Source: CAYPIE01 sp964410665 (GTDB taxonomy: Bacteria > Planctomycetota > Planctomycetia > Gemmatales > Gemmataceae). Taken from it: 30,188 nucleotides of DNA. Each line of letters starts with the position of its first letter. The first letter of the stretch is position 1. The notes beneath the pieces were generated by a model. The model was given only the letters and a program-made list of their open reading frames with translations. It was not told the DNA's origin and did not search any database. Positions 25,007 through 30,188 of this stretch are shown in pieces. The DNA is taken from positions 1 to 30,188 of the forward strand of contig CAYPIE010000071.1 in assembly GCA_964410665.1 (NCBI GenBank), read 5' to 3'. The position numbers and the translations under genes are program-made.

Positions 25007-25942
25007 TTAGTCGGATCGCCGATTTTTGTACACCTCACTGGCCCGTAGCAGGATCGCTTGTTCCTCGGCATTGAGACTCTCGCGGCCGTGCCGGGCCATC
25101 TTCGCCAGCACCGCATCAAGCTTCGCCTCTAAGTCGGCATCGCTGACGTCCGCGGAGCCCAGCACCGAGGGTGGTCGGGCCGCGCTGGACTCGTTACTGG
25201 CCGACTCCTGAAAGACCCGAAGTCGCGGATGACGTCGGGGTTTGCTGTGACGCGACTGGCTGGAAAAGGACGGGATCCATTTGAGGACACGGAGCTGGTA
25301 GCGATAGTACACAAAACCAAAGCCTGCTCCGGTGAGGTGGGCGATAAAGCCAATGCCATCCACGCCACCGAGCAGACCGGTCAGATCCGAAACGATATTG
25401 ATCACCACCAACAGCCACACCGGAATGGGCAGGATGAAAAACAGCAAAATGGTGTAGTTGGGATAATGGCAGGCAAACAGCACCAGCACGGCCGTGACCG
25501 CTCCCGAGGCACCGAGACTAGGCACGTTGTCCATCAGACCGGTTTTGGTGGCGACCAACGTGCCCACCCCAGCGAGAACCGCGGCCATCAGATAAAAGGC
25601 AAGAAATTCGCGTGGTCCATAGATCTCCTCATCGCCGCGGCCAAACCAGTACAAAAACAACATATTAAAAAGAATGTGCAAAATAGCGGTGGGATCATGC
25701 AAAAACGCATAGGTCACCAGCCGCCAGACCTGGCCATCGAGTACTTTGTCGGCATCGAGCCACAACCATTCGGTCACAGGTCCGTAACCGCCGCCGAACG
25801 GAGCCCGGGGCATGGTGAAGACCTGGAGGAGGAATATCACTACATTGATAATGATCAAGGTGACGCAGACGCTTCGGCCGCCCAAGGGGCCAAAACTACT
25901 GCGTCGGTCCTGTCGAACATAATCGCGGTCGTAAATACCCAT
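25007..25942 (-). CDS. Rhomboid-family intramembrane serine protease
   Basis: 311 residues from the ATG at 25942 (MGIYDRDY), with GGGGA 6 nt upstream; an earlier start at 25975 is less likely. The membrane core has about six helices. Rhomboid landmarks are the HxxxN of HILFNMLFLYWFG, the nucleophile in GASGA and the partner His in AHLTGAG, so the Ser-His dyad is intact. It would cleave transmembrane substrates within the membrane. A soluble C-terminal tail of about 100 residues is basic then acidic (ADLEAKLDAVLAKM) and probably cytoplasmic. It is convergent with the kinase gene, with 4 bp between stops, and divergent from tex. Confidence 0.92.
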   Translation of the reverse strand: MGIYDRDYVRQDRRSSFGPLGGRSVCVTLIIINVVIFLLQVFTMPRAPFGGGYGPVTEWLWLDADKVLDGQVWRLVTYAFLHDPTAILHILFNMLFLYWFGRGDEEIYGPREFLAFYLMAAVLAGVGTLVATKTGLMDNVPSLGASGAVTAVLVLFACHYPNYTILLFFILPIPVWLLVVINIVSDLTGLLGGVDGIGFIAHLTGAGFGFVYYRYQLRVLKWIPSFSSQSRHSKPRRHPRLRVFQESASNESSAARPPSVLGSADVSDADLEAKLDAVLAKMARHGRESLNAEEQAILLRASEVYKNRRSD

Positions 25943-26049
25943 GCCGCATCCCCGCACTTGCGCACCAGCCCGCATTGTCTTTTCTATATTTAGCAGAGTC
26001 GTCGGGGCAGGGAAACGTTCCCCCGGCCAGATGACGCCGACTGGCTGGG

Positions 26050-26078
26050 TTGACAGTCGAGAAGCATCGACTTAGAGT
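26050..26078 (+). promoter_or_regulatory. Candidate tex promoter with internal inverted repeat
   Basis: TTGACA (26050-26055) is a perfect -35 hexamer and TAGAGT (26073-26078) lies 17 bp downstream. The spacer holds the inverted repeat GTCGA-gaagca-TCGAC (26056-26071), which might be an operator. The expected transcript starts about 130 nt before the tex ATG. Confidence 0.5.
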
Positions 26079-26216
26079 TAAACATCCCGTCCAAACTCGC
26101 TATCGGGACCCAGTGAATTTCGCTCGGAATCGGAGTTTTGGGCTTGGCCATTGGCGGTGGGGTTTCCATACTAAACCCAAACAGCCCGACGCGCACTCCC
26201 ACGGAACGTTCGCACA

Positions 26217-29200
26217 ATGCAAACCACTTCGCTGCCGGCCGGCGAACAGGTGTCATCCCTGGATTTCTCGCGGATTGCTCAGGACCTTCAAATCCGCAAG
26301 CTGCAAGTCGAGGCGGTCGCACAACTGCTCGACGAGGGGAACACTGTCCCGTTTATCACCCGCTACCGGAAGGAACGCACCGGGGGACTGGACGAGGAAC
26401 AAATCCGCCGCATCCAAGTACGTGTCGGCCAGCAACGCCAGCTCAGCGAACGAAAAGAAACCATCCTCAAGAGCATTGATACTCAGGGCAAACTCACCGA
26501 CGAGTTACGCCAAGCCATCCTCGCCGCCGACTCGCCCAAGCGGCTCGAGGACCTCTATCTGCCGTTCAAGCCGAAAAAACGCAGCCTGGCGACCGAGGCC
26601 CGGGAAAAAGGCTTTGAACCTCTGGCCATCGCTATCTGGACTCGCGACCCTGCCGTGGACAACCTGACCGAGGTGGTCCACGGCATGGTCGATCCGGAAA
26701 AGCAGTGGAACAGCCCGGAAGACATTCTTACCGGTGCCCAACACATTCTCGCCGAGACCATTGCGGAAATCGCCGAGATTCGTGGCCGTGCCCGCACGGT
26801 CTATTGGGACACCGGGGAGGTGCAGTCGGTCAAAAACGACAATGTCCCCGACAACCGAGGCAAGGTCTTCCGAGAATATTTCGACTTCAAAGAAGCCGTC
26901 AAGCTGATCCCACCCCATCGCATCCTCGCGATTAATCGTGGCGAACGCGAAAACATTTTGCGCGTCAAAATTGCCTACGATCACCCACGCGTCGTTCAGA
27001 CGACTCTTGAAGCCCTGGAGATTGCCGATCATCCACATCGGGCATTTCTTGAACACGTTCTCGAGGATGCCTTGACCCGCCTGGTCATTCCGAGTTTGGA
27101 ACGCGAGGCACGCCGCGAACTCACCGAGCGAGCCCAGGAACATGCGGTCGGTATCTTTGCCCAGAATCTTAAAAACTTGCTGCTGCAGCCACCGATGCAC
27201 GATAAACGCGTGCTGGCCATTGATCCTGGTCTGCGGAATGGCTGCAAGCTGGCCGCGTTGGATGAACAGGGCAACCTGCTCGAAGAAGCCATCGTTTACC
27301 CCCATGCTCGAGGCGACAAGGATCGCCTTAAAGCCAAGTATGTCATCGATCGCTTGATCCGGAAGCACCAGCTGACCGTGATCGCCATTGGCAATGGCAC
27401 GGCCTGCCGCGAAACCGAGGAACTGATCGCTGAGATGATCAGCGAGATCGATCGCCGCAAACTCGGGGAATTTCCCCCCTATCCACCGCCACCTCCACCA
27501 CAAGCTCGCCAGCCGCGTGCTCCGAAAACTCCCAAGGGGGCGGGGGCACCCGAACCGACCACGCTTGCGGTAGAAGCTCCCCCTGCAAGCGAGGCTACAC
27601 CCGCCGAAGCAGCGGCCAGCGATCCAGAAACGACAACCCCTGCCTCCCAAGAACAAACCGCGGCCTCCACGGATGAAGGAACGACAACGGTAACCCCGGA
27701 CAGTGCCGCCTCTACGGAGACGGCCTCTACAGAGACGGCCTCTACAGAGACGGCCTCTACGGAGACGGCCTCTACCGAAGCTAGCTCCGAGGCTATTCCA
27801 ACGACCGGCGAAGCAACGCCTGTACCAGCCGCCTCGGCACCCCCTGCCCCCGAAACAACCGGAGCGGCCGATACGAGTAAGCCAAACGAAGCTCTGCCGG
27901 CTGAGGCTGCCAGTCAGCCAAGCCCCGAGACAACCGCAGAAGGCAGCTCGGGTGGGGAGTCCATTCCTCCCACGGAGGATGCGAGTCTCACCGAGGCGCG
28001 ATCTGAACCAGCGGAAACTGCTGGAGTGGCAACGCCCGCAACCGACGCTCCAGCCGAGACAGCGTCTGCAGCCGAAGCCTCAACCCCCGCAGTGGAGGCA
28101 ACTGCTGACACGACGGTCCCTGCCGCGGTTCCCCCTGCTCCAGAAGCTACCAGCGAAATAACGACGGAAGCCGAGGCGAATCGCGAAACAACCACTAACC
28201 AAACGAGTGACCAAACGACGACGCCACCGTCCGATCACCCACCCGCCGAATTGATCGCCCCGATCACCACCGATTCAACCGCGGAGTCGACATTCGTAGC
28301 ACAAGCCAGCGAAATGCTCGTGACGTCAATTTCCTCCGAGGTACCAGCTACCGAGGCACCGGCTACCACGGAGGCATCGGTAGCTCCAAACGAGACACCA
28401 TCCAACGAAGTTTCCGTAACTTCAGCCGAAGCTGCTCTCAGCGAAGCACCGAGCCTGCCCGAGGCATCCGCGACTCCGACCGAAGCATCGGTGAATCCAA
28501 GCGAAACGCCTCCGAGCGAAGCTATTGCAGCTCCAAGCGAATCGGCTGACTCCGAGACGACCTCACCCGAGGCGGCTTCCACCGAGACGGCCACCACACC
28601 GACCCCAGAGACTCCCAGCGAGCCCAAGGCTGCGCCGGAAGCAGAGGCAGAGATGTCTCCTCCGCCTCCCCCACCGGAGCCGGAGGAGCAGCTGCCCGAA
28701 ACCCCCGATGAGCTGGCCTACTGTATCGTCAACGAAGCCGGCGCGAGCGACTATTCCACCAGCCCGATTGCCAAAGAAGAACTTGGAAAGCAGGATCCGC
28801 TGACCCGTGGCACCATCTCGATCGGTCGGCGGTTGCAAGACCCCCTGGCCGAGTTGGTCAAGATCGACCCACAACATGTGGGGGTGGGTCTGTATCAGCA
28901 CGATATGCGTTCCAAGTCGATGAAGGAGTCGCTTGAGCAAGTCATCGAGTCATGCGTGAATCATGTGGGGGTGGATCTCAACACCGCCAGCGTCCCCTTG
29001 TTGCGGCATGTCTCGGGCCTGAATCAACTTGTGGCGCGTCAACTCGTCGATTATCGCAGCCAGCATGGTGCATTCTCCTCACGCGAGCAACTAATGCAGG
29101 TGTCCGGCTTCGGTCCAGCCCGGTTCACCCAGGCTGCAGGCTTCCTGAAGATCCGGGATGGGGAAAATCCGCTCGATACGACTTGGATCCATCCAGAAAG

Positions 29201-30188
29201 CTACAGCGTCGCCGAGAAAGTGCTCAACGAACTGGGCTTCACTCTGGCCGACCTCCGTGATCGCGAACGCGTGGCAGCCCTTCGCGACCAACTCAACCAC
29301 GCCAATCTTCCCGAGATGGCCAGTCAACTGGGGGTGGGCGAACCGACTCTCGACGACATCTTTGCCTCATTGGCCCGCCCCGGACGTGACCCGCGTGAGG
29401 ATCTGCCGGCACCGATCTTTAAGCGCGGCATCCTCCGCCTCGAAGACCTACAGCCTGAGATGGAGCTCAAGGGAACGGTCCTAAATGTCGTCGATTTTGG
29501 GGCGTTTGTAGATATCGGCGTCAAAGAAAGCGGTTTGGTGCATATTAGCCAGCTGGCCAACCGCTTCGTCAAGAGTCCATACGAAGTGGTCCGCGTCGGC
29601 GATGTGGTACGGGTCTGGGTGCTGTCGGTGGATGCTGAACGCGGGCATGTGTCGCTGACCATGATCGAGCCGGGTACCGAACGGAAGCCGGAACGACGAC
29701 CGCCGCGTGGCCGCGAAGGAGGCGAACAAGAGGGTGACCGCCCACCCCGCGGGCGTGAGGGTGGCTTCCGAGGTGGCCCGCGTGGCCCGCGTGAAGGCAG
29801 CGGAGGCGGTCACCGCGAGGGTGGCGGCCGTCCATCGCGTGGCGAACGACGACCTTACCCAGCAGGCGAAGGAGGACCGGGCGAACGGGGCCCCTCCCGT
29901 CCCCAGCGGACCTTGCCCCCACGTAAGCCCAAACCCCTACCCAAACTGTCACAAGAACAGCTCAAGGGGAAGAGCTCGCTACACACCTTCGGCGAACTCG
30001 AAGCCTTCTTTAAATCGCGTGGCGACTCCGACGAGCCCAGCAAAGGCTCCGGAAAGCCTGCCGCCGAGGGCACTGACGATAAGACCGCCACACCGCCGAA
30101 TATCGAAGCAGCCAACCCTGATCCAACCAGCCCTGATGCAACCAGCCTTGATGCAACCACCATCGAGGAAAATACGCATCTGACCCCG
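26217..30188 (+). CDS. tex: Tex-family S1 RNA-binding protein with large disordered insertion (3' partial)
   Basis: Open from ATG 26217 to the window edge: 1324 codons without a stop. The Tex N-terminal helical domain begins with VPFITRYRKERTGGLD, followed by LEDLYLPFKPKKR. The YqgF RNase H-like domain starts at about residue 329 (VLAIDPGLRNG). It is interrupted after about residue 419 by ~413 residues rich in Pro, Ala, Thr, Glu and Ser, and resumes at about 833 (YCIVNEAGASDYS). Helix-hairpin-helix motifs (VDLNTASVPLL, QVSGFGPARF) and an S1 domain (about 1082-1151) complete the core. Without insert and tail the core is about 738 residues, as in ordinary Tex. After S1 comes an Arg/Gly-rich tail, then a Pro/Thr/Asp-rich part. 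Tex proteins bind nucleic acid and affect transcription; the exact role is unsettled. Confidence 0.93.
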   Translation, partial: MQTTSLPAGEQVSSLDFSRIAQDLQIRKLQVEAVAQLLDEGNTVPFITRYRKERTGGLDEEQIRRIQVRVGQQRQLSERKETILKSIDTQGKLTDELRQAILAADSPKRLEDLYLPFKPKKRSLATEAREKGFEPLAIAIWTRDPAVDNLTEVVHGMVDPEKQWNSPEDILTGAQHILAETIAEIAEIRGRARTVYWDTGEVQSVKNDNVPDNRGKVFREYFDFKEAVKLIPPHRILAINRGERENILRVKIAYDHPRVVQTTLEALEIADHPHRAFLEHVLEDALTRLVIPSLEREARRELTERAQEHAVGIFAQNLKNLLLQPPMHDKRVLAIDPGLRNGCKLAALDEQGNLLEEAIVYPHARGDKDRLKAKYVIDRLIRKHQLTVIAIGNGTACRETEELIAEMISEIDRRKLGEFPPYPPPPPPQARQPRAPKTPKGAGAPEPTTLAVEAPPASEATPAEAAASDPETTTPASQEQTAASTDEGTTTVTPDSAASTETASTETASTETASTETASTEASSEAIPTTGEATPVPAASAPPAPETTGAADTSKPNEALPAEAASQPSPETTAEGSSGGESIPPTEDASLTEARSEPAETAGVATPATDAPAETASAAEASTPAVEATADTTVPAAVPPAPEATSEITTEAEANRETTTNQTSDQTTTPPSDHPPAELIAPITTDSTAESTFVAQASEMLVTSISSEVPATEAPATTEASVAPNETPSNEVSVTSAEAALSEAPSLPEASATPTEASVNPSETPPSEAIAAPSESADSETTSPEAASTETATTPTPETPSEPKAAPEAEAEMSPPPPPPEPEEQLPETPDELAYCIVNEAGASDYSTSPIAKEELGKQDPLTRGTISIGRRLQDPLAELVKIDPQHVGVGLYQHDMRSKSMKESLEQVIESCVNHVGVDLNTASVPLLRHVSGLNQLVARQLVDYRSQHGAFSSREQLMQVSGFGPARFTQAAGFLKIRDGENPLDTTWIHPESYSVAEKVLNELGFTLADLRDRERVAALRDQLNHANLPEMASQLGVGEPTLDDIFASLARPGRDPREDLPAPIFKRGILRLEDLQPEMELKGTVLNVVDFGAFVDIGVKESGLVHISQLANRFVKSPYEVVRVGDVVRVWVLSVDAERGHVSLTMIEPGTERKPERRPPRGREGGEQEGDRPPRGREGGFRGGPRGPREGSGGGHREGGGRPSRGERRPYPAGEGGPGERGPSRPQRTLPPRKPKPLPKLSQEQLKGKSSLHTFGELEAFFKSRGDSDEPSKGSGKPAAEGTDDKTATPPNIEAANPDPTSPDATSLDATTIEENTHLTP
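27474..28712 (+). repeat. Low-complexity insertion inside Tex
   Basis: This stretch of ~413 codons keeps frame throughout but has almost no hydrophobic or aromatic residues; it is flanked by polyproline runs at both ends. It contains short amino-acid repeats of the STETA, TEAS and SETPS type. It would be disordered in the protein. Confidence 0.85.
27708..27782 (+). repeat. 15-bp tandem repeat, five copies, in tex
   Basis: Five consecutive units of gcctctacggagacg (with a/g variation, the last diverged) encode A-S-T-E-T. Near-identity of the copies suggests recent slippage expansion. Confidence 0.9.
30117..30161 (+). repeat. 15-bp tandem repeat, three copies, in the tex tail
   Basis: Three units of cctgatgcaaccagc (first with one change, last with two) encode P-D-A-T-S repeats near the window edge. 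Length is kept in multiples of three, so the frame survives expansion. Confidence 0.85.

Noticed and set aside
25229..25993. 254-codon open frame antisense to the rhomboid gene
   Set aside because: The minus strand encodes a complete rhomboid with Ser and His of the catalytic dyad.
27703..28161. 152-codon Pro/Arg/Gln-rich frame within the tex insertion
   Set aside because: Alternate-frame reading of low-complexity DNA; the Tex frame is continuous across it.

Overview
The window reads as chromosomal DNA of a planctomycete, most like the Gemmata branch. Evidence seen in the sequence: a PSCyt1/DUF1549/DUF1553 (PSD1) gene followed at once by a DUF1501 gene, a PVC-type haem domain on a sugar-dehydrogenase-like propeller, a TPR serine/threonine kinase with a DWG motif, and a long Asp/Gly-rich repeat protein whose N-terminus resembles the planctomycete 'LEDR-x-TPA' signature. 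Base composition is GC-rich. I found no tRNA, rRNA, CRISPR array, transposase or integrase, so nothing marks a mobile island. The species cannot be named from the sequence alone.

Layout. 1-338: non-coding, with a degenerate ~25-bp direct repeat. 339-7780 (+): four genes for envelope or periplasmic oxidative metabolism (haem/GSDH protein, MDR oxidoreductase, PSD1 protein, DUF1501 protein). 8036-8623 (+): fasciclin lipoprotein ending in a good terminator. 8698-9831 (-): ispG. 10041-10376 (+): small membrane protein whose tail overlaps a minus-strand pair, an enolase-superfamily homologue lacking expected active-site residues and dtd (10344-11804). 11937-16240 (+): an exported protein of unknown function, ftsH, and an exported LTxxQ-like helical protein. 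16304-17617 (-): pyrH-frr. 17764-19290 (-): acidic repeat protein. 19608-21083 (+): a photolyase encoded as two separate genes in reversed domain order, followed by a 53-residue DUF2256 zinc-ribbon gene. 21421-25002 (+): kinase-TPR protein. 25007-25942 (-): rhomboid protease. 26217 to the window end (+): a Tex protein, still open at the edge, with a very large insertion.

How the genes fit together. The first block looks like exported redox and catabolic machinery of the kind that is multiplied in planctomycete genomes. PSD1 and DUF1501 are 16 bp apart, and a promoter-like sequence framed by an inverted repeat precedes PSD1. ispG, dtd, ftsH, pyrH, frr and tex are housekeeping genes. pyrH-frr keeps its usual order, but rpsB and tsf are not upstream.

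Most worth a second look: (1) the split photolyase cluster, FAD half then alpha/beta half then DUF2256, with a Cys triad at the end of the FAD half; (2) the Tex protein, whose RNase H-like YqgF domain is interrupted by about 413 Pro/Ala/Thr/Glu/Ser-rich residues and which carries an RGG-like tail after S1; (3) the enolase homologue missing its expected lysines and one metal ligand; (4) the inverted repeat around the PSD1 promoter; (5) the repeat array at 61-256.
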